Of a stretch of DNA of 64,000 bases, positions 55,363-64,000 are shown piece by piece. The notes under the pieces were generated by a model. That model saw only the letters and a list, made by a program, of their open reading frames with translations. It was not told where the DNA came from and did no database searches. A program made the translations under genes and the position numbers. Source of the DNA: Planococcus ruber. GTDB lineage: Bacteria; Bacillota; Bacilli; Bacillales_A; Planococcaceae. The stretch is taken from contig NZ_JALHAG010000004.1 of assembly GCF_022819085.1 (NCBI RefSeq), forward strand, positions 248,001-312,000, in the 5' to 3' direction. Positions within the stretch are counted from its first letter, which is position 1, and each line of letters opens with the position of its first letter.

Positions 55363-56520
55363 ATGGCTGAGAAATCAGAACGTCCAAACGAAGTTGAAGC
55401 TAGCAATGTCTCATTAAGCACTACAGAAGGTCCTGAAGCAACTGTAGAAGAAGCAAAAAAACAATTGATCGAAGCAGGTAAAAAAACGGGAGAACTGAAC
55501 TATGAACAGATTGCCGATAAATTAGCAATTTTTGAAATGGAATCGGACGCCGTTGAAGAATTCATCGATCAGCTTGAGGGGCATGGCATTGAATTGGAAC
55601 GGAAATCGGATGATGAAGAGCATTTGGACCGTCTCATGAAACCGACTGAAGAGAAATTCGACTTGAATGATTTAAGTGTGCCGCCAGGCGTCAAAATCAA
55701 CGACCCTGTCAGAATGTACTTGAAAGAAATCGGCCGGGTGGACCTCTTAAAAGCGGAAGAAGAAGTAAGATTGGCCAAATTGATCGAACAAGGCGACGAA
55801 GAAGCGAAAAAACGCTTGGCAGAAGCGAACTTGCGCCTTGTTGTCAGTATCGCTAAACGCTACGTTGGACGGGGCATGCTTTTCCTGGACTTGATCCAGG
55901 AAGGAAACATGGGCTTGATCAAAGCGGTCGAGAAATTCGACTACTCAAAAGGCTTTAAATTCAGTACGTATGCCACTTGGTGGATTCGCCAAGCGATCAC
56001 CCGTGCGATTGCCGACCAGGCACGTACGATCCGCATTCCGGTGCACATGGTGGAAACGATCAATAAATTGATTCGCGTCCAGCGCCAGCTGCTGCAGGAT
56101 CTTGGCCGTGAACCTTCTCCGGAAGAAATCGGCGAAGAAATGGACCTATTGCCGGAAAAAGTCCGTGAAATCCTGAAAATTGCGCAAGAGCCGGTATCAT
56201 TGGAAACACCGATTGGGGAAGAGGATGATTCGCATCTTGGCGATTTCATCGAGGATTCGGATGCCCAATCGCCTTCAGATCATGCAGCTTACGAATTGTT
56301 GAAAGAACAGTTGGAAGATGTATTGGATACATTGACGGACCGTGAAGAAAATGTATTGCGCCTTCGCTTCGGCTTGGATGATGGACGTACGCGCACGCTT
56401 GAAGAAGTGGGCAAAGTCTTCGGCGTTACCCGTGAACGGATCCGCCAGATCGAAGCAAAAGCGCTTCGCAAACTTCGCCACCCATCACGCAGCAAGCGTT
56501 TGAAAGATTTCCTGGAATAG
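55363..56520 (+). CDS. sigA: RNA polymerase primary sigma factor SigA
   Basis: 385 residues. Region 1.1 acidic N-terminus, region 1.2-2 with [21 protein letters not shown] and [20 protein letters not shown] (-10 recognition), region 3, and region 4.2 helix-turn-helix [28 protein letters not shown] before the ATG, 33 bases after dnaG. The macromolecular-synthesis arrangement dnaG-sigA is conserved; rpsU, which joins it in Proteobacteria, is elsewhere in this window. Confidence 0.98.
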   Translation: MAEKSERPNEVEASNVSLSTTEGPEATVEEAKKQLIEAGKKTGELNYEQIADKLAIFEMESDAVEEFIDQLEGHGIELERKSDDEEHLDRLMKPTEEKFDLNDLSVPPGVKINDPVRMYLKEIGRVDLLKAEEEVRLAKLIEQGDEEAKKRLAEANLRLVVSIAKRYVGRGMLFLDLIQEGNMGLIKAVEKFDYSKGFKFSTYATWWIRQAITRAIADQARTIRIPVHMVETINKLIRVQRQLLQDLGREPSPEEIGEEMDLLPEKVREILKIAQEPVSLETPIGEEDDSHLGDFIEDSDAQSPSDHAAYELLKEQLEDVLDTLTDREENVLRLRFGLDDGRTRTLEEVGKVFGVTRERIRQIEAKALRKLRHPSRSKRLKDFLE

Positions 56521-56587
56521 AATAGCGATTGGAATCTTCGAAACAGCCCGTTTTTTAGAGGCCAATTAAATAAACTATCAAAAAAAC

Positions 56588-56622
56588 AAGCGCGAATGCT
56601 ATCTAGGCATTCGCGTTTTTTA
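56588..56622 (+). terminator. Rho-independent terminator of dnaG-sigA
   Basis: CGCGAATGC (56591-56599) pairs with GCATTCGCG (56607-56615), followed by TTTTTTATTT. Confidence 0.92.
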
Positions 56623-56640
56623 TTTATTTCCCCTTATGAG

Positions 56641-56670
56641 TTGAGTTTGTCTAAATTTTTCCTATATAAT
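56641..56670 (+). promoter_or_regulatory. Sigma-A promoter of the acyl-CoA dehydrogenase gene
   Basis: TTGAGT at 56641-56646 and TATAAT at 56665-56670, spacer 18, 41 bases before the start. Confidence 0.65.
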
Positions 56671-56711
56671 GAAAGTTGTAAGCGTATTCATAACAAAGGG
56701 GATGTAATGAG

Positions 56712-57851
56712 ATGAATTTCGATTTGACGCAAGAACAGCAAATGATCAAGAAAACAATTAAAGAGTTTGCGGATAAAGTGGTGGCGCCTGGAGCAGTCGA
56801 CCGCGACCGCACGAATGAGTTTCCGAAAGAGATTTTCAAACAGCTTTCCGACATGGGGATGATGGGATTGCCGTTTGATGAGAAATACGGCGGCGCTGGC
56901 GCCGACACAACAAGTTTTGCAATTGTGACGGAAGAGTTGAGCCGGGCCTGTGCATCAACGGGCATTACGTATTCGGCGCATATTTCACTCGGCGGTGCGC
57001 CATTGAACCTTTTCGGCACGGAAGAGCAAAAAGAAAAATACTTGGCGCCGATTTGTTCAGGCGAATCGTTTGGCGCATTCGGATTGACAGAACCGAATGC
57101 CGGGTCGGATGCAGGCGGAACAGAAACGCGTGCAGTGGAAGACGGCGATGACTGGGTCATCAATGGCTCGAAAGTTTATATCACAAACGCGAGCTATGCG
57201 AAACATTTGGCGATCACTGCCATCACAGGAATGGAAAACGGCAAGAAAGAAATCAGCGCCATTATCGTGCCGACGGATGCTGAAGGCTTCACGATCATCG
57301 ACAATTACGAAAAAATGGGCCTCCATGCATCCAATACAACGGAACTGGTATTAGAAAATGTCCGGGTACCGAAAGAAAACCTGCTCGGCAAGCGCGGAGA
57401 AGGCTTCAAGCAGTTCCTGGTGACTTTGGACGGAGGCCGCATCGGCATCGCTGCCATGGCCGTTGGGATCGCACAGGCGGCGTTCAACCGTGCATTGAAT
57501 TATTCAAAAGAACGCAAACAGTTCGGCAAGAGCTTATCCGAGTTCCAGATCACGCAATTTAAACTGGCGGATATGGCGCTCAAAATTGAATTGGCGCGCA
57601 ATATGGTCTACAAAGCAGCTTGGCTGAAAGACCAAGGGCGCCCGTTCACGAAAGAAGCTTCGATGGCGAAACTTTATGCATCGGAAATTTCCATGGAAGT
57701 GGCGGACGAAGCGATTCAAATCCATGGCGGCTACGGCTATATGAAAGAGTATGAAGTGGAGCGCTATATGCGCGATGCGAAGTTGCTGGAAATCGGCGAA
57801 GGAACGTCTGAAGTGCAGAAAATGGTCATTGCCAGACAAATCGGCTGTTAA
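56712..57851 (+). CDS. Acyl-CoA dehydrogenase (short/branched-chain type)
   Basis: 379 residues with the full acyl-CoA dehydrogenase fold. Seen: FDEKYGGAGADTTSFAIVTEELSR, the FAD-binding FGAFGLTEPNAGSDAGG, and the C-terminal IHGGYGYMKEYEVERYMRDAK with the catalytic glutamate in IGEGTSEVQ (Glu363). FAD flavoprotein passing electrons to ETF. Substrate cannot be fixed from sequence; butyryl-CoA or branched-chain acyl-CoA are candidates. It has its own promoter and sits alone between sigA and cccA, where B. subtilis has no such gene. Confidence 0.92.
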   Translation: MNFDLTQEQQMIKKTIKEFADKVVAPGAVDRDRTNEFPKEIFKQLSDMGMMGLPFDEKYGGAGADTTSFAIVTEELSRACASTGITYSAHISLGGAPLNLFGTEEQKEKYLAPICSGESFGAFGLTEPNAGSDAGGTETRAVEDGDDWVINGSKVYITNASYAKHLAITAITGMENGKKEISAIIVPTDAEGFTIIDNYEKMGLHASNTTELVLENVRVPKENLLGKRGEGFKQFLVTLDGGRIGIAAMAVGIAQAAFNRALNYSKERKQFGKSLSEFQITQFKLADMALKIELARNMVYKAAWLKDQGRPFTKEASMAKLYASEISMEVADEAIQIHGGYGYMKEYEVERYMRDAKLLEIGEGTSEVQKMVIARQIGC

Positions 57852-57895
57852 GTTGCTGAATTTGTCACAATAACTCAAAACTTCTCCCATAAGAC

Positions 57896-57924
57896 TTTTC
57901 GTTTTGCTAATAATACAGTACAAT
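57896..57924 (+). promoter_or_regulatory. Weak candidate promoter of cccA
   Basis: TACAAT at 57919-57924 with only TTTTCG 17 bases upstream. Position fits a cccA transcript. Confidence 0.35.
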
Positions 57925-57980
57925 AATGAATGATACGAACACTATCATCAAGCAGAACTTTATAGAGGGAGGGGTAACGG

Positions 57981-58370
57981 ATGCAAAAAAATGCAATTGT
58001 ACCTTATATCTTAATCATGGCTTTCGGTATTGGTCTTATTTTCTTCTTATCTTTAGAAGGAGCGAATAACCAAGAAGAGATTGCTGCAGAACATGCTGAA
58101 GAAGACGGCGCTGGCGGCGAAGAGCAAGGCAACGACGGCGGAAGCACGGAGTCTGCTGAATTCGATCCAGAATCACAAGCGCAGCAAAGCTGTGTATCAT
58201 GTCACGGTTCAAGCTATGAAGGCGCAGTAGGGCCATCATTGGTTGATACTGAACTTGACCAAGCAGGAATCGAAGAGATTATTGCAAATGGTAAAGGCGC
58301 AATGCCAGGCGGACTCATCGAAGAAGAGAACATTCCAGCTATGGCGGAGTGGGTTTTATCTCTCGAATAG
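57981..58370 (+). CDS. cccA: Membrane-bound cytochrome c550
   Basis: 129 residues. N-terminal membrane anchor (about 5-25), acidic Gly/Glu-rich linker, and a small cytochrome c domain with heme motif CVSCH (Cys71, Cys74, His75) and the axial methionine probably in GAMPGG. Carries electrons to the terminal oxidase on the outer face of the membrane. AGAGGGAGGGG before the ATG. Own terminator. Confidence 0.95.
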   Translation: MQKNAIVPYILIMAFGIGLIFFLSLEGANNQEEIAAEHAEEDGAGGEEQGNDGGSTESAEFDPESQAQQSCVSCHGSSYEGAVGPSLVDTELDQAGIEEIIANGKGAMPGGLIEEENIPAMAEWVLSLE

Positions 58371-58374
58371 TTTG

Positions 58375-58413
58375 AAAACCCCCTTAGTTCTTCTTGAGCT
58401 AAGGGGGTTTTGT
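58375..58413 (+). terminator. Rho-independent terminator of cccA
   Basis: AAAACCCCCTTAG and CTAAGGGGGTTTT pair around a short loop, with T-rich 3' side. Confidence 0.9.
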
Positions 58414-58430
58414 TGATAGGAGGATAACGG

Positions 58431-59171
58431 ATGAATGCACAACAATTATCGCTGCGTTTGGAACGGGTGGCACAGCATGTTCCAAAAGGCGCCATCGTTG
58501 CAGATATCGGCAGCGACCATGCCTACCTACCTTGCTTTTTGGTATTAAATGGGATGGTTAAACGGGCGGTTGCCGGGGAAGTAGTAAAAGGCCCCTTTGA
58601 ATCGGCCAAAAAACAAGTTCAGCAAGAACAGCTGGAGAATCAGATTACCGTAAGGCTGGCAAGCGGACTTGCAGCTATCCATCCTGAAGATGGCGTGACA
58701 GCCGTCACCATTGCAGGAATGGGCGGGCCCTTGATTGTCTCCATTTTAACAGAAGGGATAGCGCGGCTAGAAGGAGTTGAACGTTTGATTCTTCAGCCAA
58801 ATGTCCATGCGAAAGCGATCCGCGATTGGGCACAGCAAAACGGCTGGAACGTCCATTCAGAAGAAATTTTGAAAGAAAACGACAAAATCTATGAAATTCT
58901 CGTATTGGAACGCGGCGAAGCGAATTCCGTTTTAACGGAAACGGAACTCCTGATGGGACCGTATTTGATGAAAGAGCGTTCTCCGGTTTTCATCGAGAAA
59001 TGGCGGCGTGAAAGTACGCAATGGAAAAAGATTGTCGCTTCGATGGAGGCTACGGAACAGACCGTGGAAATCCTTTCGCGGAAAAAAGATTTGGTGCATA
59101 AAATCCAACTAGTAGAAGAGGTGCTGAACAATGAAAATACCGAATGGGCAGCAGATCATCGAGGAGTTTGA
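58431..59171 (+). CDS. trmK: tRNA (adenine22-N1)-methyltransferase TrmK
   Basis: 246 residues. SAM motif IVADIGSDHAYLPCFLV at about 23-39, the VTIAGMGGPLI motif and a coiled-coil C-terminus. Makes m1A22 in tRNA. GGAGGATAACGG before the ATG. Overlaps yqfO by 41 bases, which is the usual pairing in Firmicutes. Confidence 0.94.
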   Translation: MNAQQLSLRLERVAQHVPKGAIVADIGSDHAYLPCFLVLNGMVKRAVAGEVVKGPFESAKKQVQQEQLENQITVRLASGLAAIHPEDGVTAVTIAGMGGPLIVSILTEGIARLEGVERLILQPNVHAKAIRDWAQQNGWNVHSEEILKENDKIYEILVLERGEANSVLTETELLMGPYLMKERSPVFIEKWRRESTQWKKIVASMEATEQTVEILSRKKDLVHKIQLVEEVLNNENTEWAADHRGV

Positions 59172-60240
59172 GAAATGGTCGCCTAAATATTTGGCGATGG
59201 AAGGCGATCCGATCGGACTGCATGTCGGAACGTTGAACAAGAAAATTGAACGGGTTTTGGTAACGTTGGATGTCAACGAAGAAGTGGTGGATGAAGCAAT
59301 CGCTAAAAGTGTCGAATTGATCATTGCCCATCATCCGCCGATTTTCCGCCCGCTCAAAAATTTGCAGACGGATTTTCCGCAAGGCCGTTTAATGGAAAAG
59401 CTGATCAAACACGATATCGCTGTGTATGCAGCCCATACCAATCTCGATGTGGCAGAAGGCGGCGTCAATGATCTTCTCGCAGACGCGCTTGGGCTCAGCG
59501 ATACGAAAATTCTCGTTCCTACATATGAGGCGGAGCTGGTGAAAATCGCTGTTTTTGTCCCGGAAAGCCATGAAGAGCAAGTGCGCGAGGCGCTCGGGAA
59601 TGCGGGAGCTGGAGCCATCGGGAATTATGAACATTGCAGTTATACGCTAAGCGGCACAGGACGGTTCAGACCGACAAAAGATGCCGACCCGTATATCGGC
59701 GAAGCCGGAAAGATGGAAATGACTGCAGAATCGAAAATCGAAGTGGTCATCCGGAAAAACGAAAAAGACCGGGCCATTAAAGCCATGATTGCAGCCCATC
59801 CTTACGAGGAAGTGGCATACGATGTGTTTACGTTGGAAAACAAGGAATTGCCGATGGGATTAGGGCGCGTCGGAGTGCTGGATACAGAAATGAGCCTTGA
59901 AGATTTCGCAGAACACGTGAAAGGGAGGCTTGATGTACCGGCTGTTCGGATTGTCGGCGATCTTGCAAAACCTGTCCGGAAAGTGGCCGTGCTCGGCGGC
60001 GACGGCAATAAATACATTCACGCAGCAAAGCGTGCAGGAGCGGACGTCTACGTCACAGGCGATCTCTATTTCCATGTAGCGCAAGATGCAGAAGCGATGG
60101 GCCTCGCCGTTGTAGACCCTGGCCACCATGTCGAAAAAGTCATGATCAAAGGCGTCGTCAACCGGATGGCAAAGGTGCAGAACTGGCAGTGCGAATTCCT
60201 GCCGTCCGAAGTCGATACAGAACCGTTTACATTCAAATAA
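59131..60240 (+). CDS. yqfO: Nif3-like metal-binding protein YqfO
   Basis: 369 residues. NIF3 domain halves with metal-site His in IIAHHPPIF and AHTNLDVAEGG, and a PII-like insert of about 100 residues in the middle (EAELVKIAVFVPESHEEQVREAL to HPYEEVAYDVF). Also called GTP cyclohydrolase 1 type 2 homologue, although activity is unproven. AGAGGTG before the ATG inside trmK. Confidence 0.94.
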   Translation: MKIPNGQQIIEEFEKWSPKYLAMEGDPIGLHVGTLNKKIERVLVTLDVNEEVVDEAIAKSVELIIAHHPPIFRPLKNLQTDFPQGRLMEKLIKHDIAVYAAHTNLDVAEGGVNDLLADALGLSDTKILVPTYEAELVKIAVFVPESHEEQVREALGNAGAGAIGNYEHCSYTLSGTGRFRPTKDADPYIGEAGKMEMTAESKIEVVIRKNEKDRAIKAMIAAHPYEEVAYDVFTLENKELPMGLGRVGVLDTEMSLEDFAEHVKGRLDVPAVRIVGDLAKPVRKVAVLGGDGNKYIHAAKRAGADVYVTGDLYFHVAQDAEAMGLAVVDPGHHVEKVMIKGVVNRMAKVQNWQCEFLPSEVDTEPFTFK

Positions 60241-60288
60241 AACAGAGAATCCAGTCTACTTTACGGCGACTGGATTCTCTGTTTTTAG
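60238..60288. terminator. Bidirectional terminator between yqfO and the flaR-like gene
   Basis: AAAACAGAGAATCCAG and CTGGATTCTCTGTTTT form a long perfect stem with A and T tracts at either end. Confidence 0.92.
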
Positions 60289-60786
60289 TTGTTCGAGAAA
60301 GTCTTTCGCTTCTTTAGGAGAAGCCAAAATGACCAACTCTTTTTCAATTGCTAAACGCTGCAACTTCTGCAAAACGCGAGGGCGCTGGTCTCGGGAATAA
60401 TTCCACACCCACTTCAAAAATTTCAAATCGAAGCGTTCCTGGCAGCCAGTGGCCATATCAGGGCGCTGCGTGTTCCGGTAAAGGAAATTGCGTTTCAATA
60501 TCCGGTAAATGCATAAGTTGCGCGGCATATCCATGAAAATGATGCAATCAGCAGCTTCTAAGCGGAGGTCCAGTGTGCCGTTGTAATTGCCGTCAATAAT
60601 CCATTCTTCTTTATTGACCAGTTGAAGTTGGATGGCTTCTTGTTGGCCCCGAGAGACAGCAGTCCAGTTCGGTTTCCAGAGGATGGCGTCAAGATGGTAG
60701 ACGGGAAGCTGAAGTTTAGCGCCCAGTTTGCGTGCGAAAGTGGATTTTCCGGAGCCACCCGAGCCGATGATCGCGATCTTTTCCAT
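60256..60786 (-). CDS. FlaR-like P-loop protein (adenylate-kinase-like)
   Basis: 176 residues. P-loop GSGGSGKS at 8-15, then HLDAILWKPNW and WIIDGNYNGTLDLRLEAAD, the pattern of the family often labelled DNA topology modulation protein FlaR or adenylate kinase-like. Likely binds and may phosphorylate a nucleotide or small molecule; no substrate is known. GGGGTGA before the ATG. In B. subtilis nothing equivalent lies between yqfO and ispH, so it looks like an insertion. Confidence 0.8.
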   Translation of the reverse strand: MEKIAIIGSGGSGKSTFARKLGAKLQLPVYHLDAILWKPNWTAVSRGQQEAIQLQLVNKEEWIIDGNYNGTLDLRLEAADCIIFMDMPRNLCIYRILKRNFLYRNTQRPDMATGCQERFDLKFLKWVWNYSRDQRPRVLQKLQRLAIEKELVILASPKEAKDFLEQLKTENPVAVK

Positions 60787-60818
60787 GCAATTTCACCCCG
60801 CTGTAATCGTCTGTAAAG

Positions 60819-60856
60819 CAAAACCGTGAGACTTTGATAAAAGCTCACGGTTTATG
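60819..60856 (-). terminator. Terminator of ispH
   Basis: AAACCGTGAG and CTCACGGTTT form a 10-bp stem; on the minus strand TTTTGCTTT follows, a modest T tract. Confidence 0.55.
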
Positions 60857-60881
60857 TCAATGGCCAAAAGGACACTATAAA

Positions 60882-61859
60882 CTATTCGACTGGGTAAGGT
60901 TCAATGCGCTCCGAAGGTTTCGGATGCTTGATCTTCGGCAAGATTTTATTCAACGGAACACTGCGCGTCAATTCGTGCGTTTCCGGATCCTCCGGATCAT
61001 ATTTATCAAGGAAGTTCATCACTTCCTTGACAATCGGGGTCGGCGTCGAAGCGCCGGCTGTGATACCTACCGTTTCCACGCCATCCAGCCATTCCAATTT
61101 CAGTTCCGAAAGATCGGAAATACGGTAAGCAGGCGTTCCGGCGATGTCTTGGGAAACTTGCGCCAAGCGGTTCGAGTTGTTGCTCATCGGGTCGCCGATG
61201 ACAATCAATAGATCCGCTTCGCCAGCTTGGGTTGCGACGGCTTCCTGGCGAACTTGTGTCGCAAGGCAAATTTCTTTATGGACTTCTGAATGCGGGTATT
61301 TCTCTTTTAAGCGTTTCATCATGTCCACAACGTCCCACTGGCTCATGGTCGTTTGGTTGGTCACGATGATTTTGTCTGCTGTTAATTGAAGCTGATCAAC
61401 ATCTTCAACGCTTTCCACCAAATGGACCAAGTCAGGCGCGACACCGATCGCCCCTTCAGGTTCGGGGTGGCCATTTTTGCCGATATAGATGATGTGATAG
61501 CCTTCTGCCGTCTTTTCCCGGATCAAATCGTGGGTAACGGTGACATCCGGGCAAGTTGCATCGATGGACACCAGCCCTTTTCTCCGGGCAAGTTCACGGA
61601 CTTGCGGCGAAACGCCGTGCGCTGTGAAAATGACCGTGCCGGATTCGACTTTCTCCAAAATTTCAAGGCGGTTTTTGCCGTCCAACGTGATGATTCCATC
61701 TTCTTCAAATGCGTCTGTTACGTGTTTATTGTGGACAATCATGCCTAGTATATAAATAGGGCGGGGCAAAGTTTCGTCCATTGCCGCATTTTTTGCAATG
61801 ACCATTGCATCTACAACGCCATAGCAATACCCTCTTGGCGATATTTTCATTACCTTCAT
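60882..61859 (-). CDS. ispH: 4-hydroxy-3-methylbut-2-enyl diphosphate reductase
   Basis: 325 residues. Last step of the MEP isoprenoid pathway, yielding IPP and DMAPP. Iron-sulfur ligand cysteines Cys12 (GYCYG), Cys103 (DATCPDVT) and Cys198 ([10 protein letters not shown]) are all present, with SNNSNRL and the [10 protein letters not shown] motif. ATG start 61859 with a ribosome site (AAAGGAGT) upstream. Divergent from cshB. Confidence 0.96.
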   Translation of the reverse strand: MKVMKISPRGYCYGVVDAMVIAKNAAMDETLPRPIYILGMIVHNKHVTDAFEEDGIITLDGKNRLEILEKVESGTVIFTAHGVSPQVRELARRKGLVSIDATCPDVTVTHDLIREKTAEGYHIIYIGKNGHPEPEGAIGVAPDLVHLVESVEDVDQLQLTADKIIVTNQTTMSQWDVVDMMKRLKEKYPHSEVHKEICLATQVRQEAVATQAGEADLLIVIGDPMSNNSNRLAQVSQDIAGTPAYRISDLSELKLEWLDGVETVGITAGASTPTPIVKEVMNFLDKYDPEDPETHELTRSVPLNKILPKIKHPKPSERIEPYPVE

Positions 61860-61888
61860 AACCGCACTCCTTTCAAAATCATACCTTC

Positions 61889-61917
61889 ATTATAAACGAG
61901 ACGGCGTGTCTTTACAA
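61889..61917 (-). promoter_or_regulatory. Sigma-A promoter of ispH
   Basis: Minus-strand TTGTAA (61917-61912) and TATAAT (61894-61889), spacer 17. Confidence 0.75.
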
Positions 61918-61945
61918 AAGTTGCAATACGAAAAAAGCGAATTCA

Positions 61946-61954
61946 TGCTATAAT
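61946..61954 (+). promoter_or_regulatory. Extended -10 promoter of cshB
   Basis: TGC followed directly by TATAAT (61949-61954), with no good -35; 30 bases before the cshB ATG. Confidence 0.6.
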
Positions 61955-61984
61955 GTCAAGAGCGTAAGGAGGGAATATGATCCC

Positions 61985-63280
61985 ATGACAAAATTTAATG
62001 ATTATCCATTCAAGCCGTTCCTATTAGAAGCGGTGGAAAAACTCGGTTTTCAGGAACCGACCCCGATCCAAAAAGAGATGATGCCCCATATATTGAAAGG
62101 CAACTCAGCTATCGGCCAATCCCATACAGGAACAGGGAAAACCCATAGCTTCATCATTCCGATTGCAGAACGCATCGACACAAGCCGCCAAGAAGTTCAG
62201 GCAGTGATCTGTGCACCGACACGCGAACTCGGCACGCAAATCTATGCAGAAATGATGAAGCTTGTTGAAGGATCCGATATCGAAGTGAAAAGCTTTATCG
62301 GCGGAACAGACAAAAAACGTTCCATTAACAAACTGAAGACCCAGCCGCATATCGTTATCGGTACACCAGGCCGCTTAAAAGACTTGGTCAATGAAAATGC
62401 GCTTTTGGTCCACACAGGAAAAATCCTTGTGGTTGACGAAGCGGATTTGGCATTTGATCTTGGCTTTATCGAAGAAATTGACCAAGTTGCCGGCAAGATG
62501 AAAGACGATTTGGAGATGTATGTATTCTCAGCGACCATTCCGGAAAAATTGAAGCCATTCCTGAAAAAATACATGGAATCACCAGTCCACGTTAAAATCG
62601 GCGACAAACGCCCGACGGCTGAAGGCTTAGATTTCTACTTGGTGCCAGCCAGGAGCAAACGGAAAGTGGAGCGCCTGAAAGAAATTATGGGCATCATTAA
62701 TCCGTATTTGGCCATCATTTTCGTCAATACGAAAACAAATGCCGACTACGTGGCAGACGAACTGGCAAAAGCGGGCATCCGTGTCGGCCGGGTCCATGGC
62801 GATTTGGCTCCGCGGGAACGCGTGAAAATGATGAAGCAAATCCGTGATTTGGAATATCAATACATCGTGGCAACCGATCTTGCGGCACGCGGCATCGACA
62901 TCCAAGGCGTCAGCCATGTCATCAACTATGAGCTGCCGGAAGACTTGGAATTCTTTGTTCACCGCGTCGGCCGTACGGCACGTGCCGGATTAAAAGGAAT
63001 TGCAATCACGATTTTCAATCCGGAAGAGGAAGATGCGATTAACCGCGTCGAGAAAATGGGCATTCCTTTCCAGCAAAAAGATATCGTCAAAGGCGAGTTT
63101 GTTGATTTGAAAGACCGCCATAGCCGGAAAACGCGCGTTAGACAGACAAATGAAGCGGATGCGAAAGCGAAAACGATGGTCCATAAACCAAAAGCTGTAA
63201 AACCGATGTACAAAAAGAAAATGAAATGGAAAATGGACGAAATCAAGAAAATCGAACGCCGCAAAAACCGCAAAAAGTAA
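61985..63280 (+). CDS. cshB: DEAD-box RNA helicase CshB
   Basis: 431 residues. Q motif (FQEPTPIQKEMM), motif I SHTGTGKT at 46-53, DEAD motif VVDEADLAFD, SAT motif, HRVGRTARAG, and a lysine/arginine-rich C-terminal tail. Helps cold-shock growth, mRNA and ribosome handling. AAGGAGG is 12 bases before ATG 61985; a nearer upstream ATG is out of frame. Followed by nfo 13 bases later, as in B. subtilis. Confidence 0.95.
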   Translation: MTKFNDYPFKPFLLEAVEKLGFQEPTPIQKEMMPHILKGNSAIGQSHTGTGKTHSFIIPIAERIDTSRQEVQAVICAPTRELGTQIYAEMMKLVEGSDIEVKSFIGGTDKKRSINKLKTQPHIVIGTPGRLKDLVNENALLVHTGKILVVDEADLAFDLGFIEEIDQVAGKMKDDLEMYVFSATIPEKLKPFLKKYMESPVHVKIGDKRPTAEGLDFYLVPARSKRKVERLKEIMGIINPYLAIIFVNTKTNADYVADELAKAGIRVGRVHGDLAPRERVKMMKQIRDLEYQYIVATDLAARGIDIQGVSHVINYELPEDLEFFVHRVGRTARAGLKGIAITIFNPEEEDAINRVEKMGIPFQQKDIVKGEFVDLKDRHSRKTRVRQTNEADAKAKTMVHKPKAVKPMYKKKMKWKMDEIKKIERRKNRKK

Positions 63281-63293
63281 GGAGATTATTTAG

Positions 63294-64000
63294 ATGTTAA
63301 TAGGTTCACACGTATCCATGAGCGGAAAGAAAATGCTTCTTGCAGCAAGTGAAGAAGCGGCTTCCTACGGAGCGAGCACATTCATGATCTATACGGGGGC
63401 ACCGCAGAATACGCGCCGCAAGCCGATTGAAGAGCTGAATATCGAAGCGGGCCAAGCCCATATGGCTGCCCACAATTTGAGCCATATCGTGGTGCATGCA
63501 CCTTATATCATTAACTTAGCGAATACGGTTAAGCCTGAAACTTTTGCACTTGGCATTGAATTTCTTCAAAAAGAAATCGAACGGACGGCGGCGCTTGGCG
63601 CGAAGCAGATCGTTCTGCACCCAGGTGCCCATGTAGGCGCAGGTGCAGAAGCGGGAATCGCGAAAATCGTTGAAGGGTTGAATGAGGTGTTGGCAGAGGA
63701 TTATGCGGTCAATATCGCTCTGGAAACGATGGCCGGAAAAGGCACCGAATGCGGCCGCAGCTTTGAAGAAATCGCAGCGATCATTGATGGCGTGACCCAT
63801 AATGAGCGTTTGTCGGTCTGCTTTGATACGTGCCATACGCATGATGCCGGGTATAATATCCAGGAAGATTTTGATGGCGTACTCGAAAAATTCGACCGCA
63901 TTGTCGGAATCGACCGTCTGCAAGTGCTTCACATCAATGACAGCAAAAATGTCCGCGGGGCCGGCAAAGACCGCCACGAAAACATCGGATTCGGGGAAAT
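63294..64000 (+). CDS. nfo: Endonuclease IV, 5' part only
   Basis: First 235 residues of an apurinic/apyrimidinic endonuclease, cut by the right edge. Begins [15 protein letters not shown] and shows the zinc-ligand pattern: [11 protein letters not shown] (His), [13 protein letters not shown] (Glu), [14 protein letters not shown] (Asp, His) and [10 protein letters not shown] (His, Asp). Cuts 5' of abasic sites in base excision repair. AAGGAG before the ATG. The open frame continues to the last base. Confidence 0.95.
   Translation, partial: MLIGSHVSMSGKKMLLAASEEAASYGASTFMIYTGAPQNTRRKPIEELNIEAGQAHMAAHNLSHIVVHAPYIINLANTVKPETFALGIEFLQKEIERTAALGAKQIVLHPGAHVGAGAEAGIAKIVEGLNEVLAEDYAVNIALETMAGKGTECGRSFEEIAAIIDGVTHNERLSVCFDTCHTHDAGYNIQEDFDGVLEKFDRIVGIDRLQVLHINDSKNVRGAGKDRHENIGFGE

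Overview
The window reads as a chromosomal core segment of a low-to-moderate GC Gram-positive bacterium of the order Bacillales. The gene order follows the Bacillus subtilis stretch yrvM-rarA-cymR-iscS-mnmA-yrrB-recD2-alaS through cshB-nfo almost gene for gene, and the proteins recall Bacillus-family orthologues at near full length. Sporulation genes that sit inside this block in Bacillus (gpr and spoIIP before lepA, yqfC and yqfD before phoH) are absent. With the protein and start-codon style, this points to a non-sporulating member of the Planococcaceae, most likely Planococcus or a close relative; the family call is from memory of the families, not from a search.

Layout. 1-7.8 kb: the 3' end of tcdA, rarA on the minus strand, then a sulfur/tRNA-thiolation operon (cymR, iscS, mnmA, yrrB, recD2). 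7.8-8.3 kb: a four-unit 21-bp tandem repeat and an alanine T-box leader. 8.3-16.9 kb: alaS, ireB, ruvX, yrzB, mltG, yrrM, udk, greA, yrrS, mtnN. 17-18.5 kb: divergent pssA and psd (phosphatidylethanolamine synthesis). 18.5-23.5 kb: a tightly overlapping ribosome-assembly/housekeeping operon (yqeG, yqeH, aroE, yhbY, nadD, yqeK, rsfS, yqeM). 23.5-28.9 kb: competence genes comEA, comEB, comEC, then yqzM, holA, rpsT. 29-40.8 kb: lepA, hemW, the CIRCE-controlled heat-shock block hrcA-grpE-dnaK, then dnaJ-prmA-rsmE-mtaB-deoC. 40.8-43.6 kb: rpsU and a sigma-W-type membrane-stress operon (short nfeD, floA, yqfB-like). 43.7-50 kb: phoH, pgpH, ybeY, dgkA, cdd, era, recO. 50-53.3 kb: an inverted alpha2-type glyS with a glycine T-box, divergent from ccpN-ppsR. 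53.5-64 kb: dnaG, sigA, an acyl-CoA dehydrogenase, cccA, trmK, nif3/yqfO, a FlaR-like P-loop protein, ispH, cshB and the start of nfo.

Functionally the block is dominated by translation quality control and ribosome maturation (mnmA, alaS, glyS, mtaB, trmK, ruvX, yqeH, yhbY, rsfS, rsmE, prmA, ybeY, era, lepA, cshB, rpsT, rpsU), DNA replication and repair (rarA, recD2, holA, recO, dnaG, nfo), envelope biology (mltG, yrrS, dgkA, pssA/psd, floA) and regulators of basal metabolism (cymR, ccpN, ppsR, sigA, hrcA).

No phage, insertion sequence, CRISPR array, tRNA or rRNA gene was seen. I found no convincing undescribed multi-gene system. The most interesting signals are the repeat upstream of the alaS leader, the missing sporulation genes at two sites, the swapped and inverted glycyl-tRNA synthetase, a near-perfect sigma-W promoter in front of a shortened NfeD, and probable non-standard start codons for comEA and comEC.
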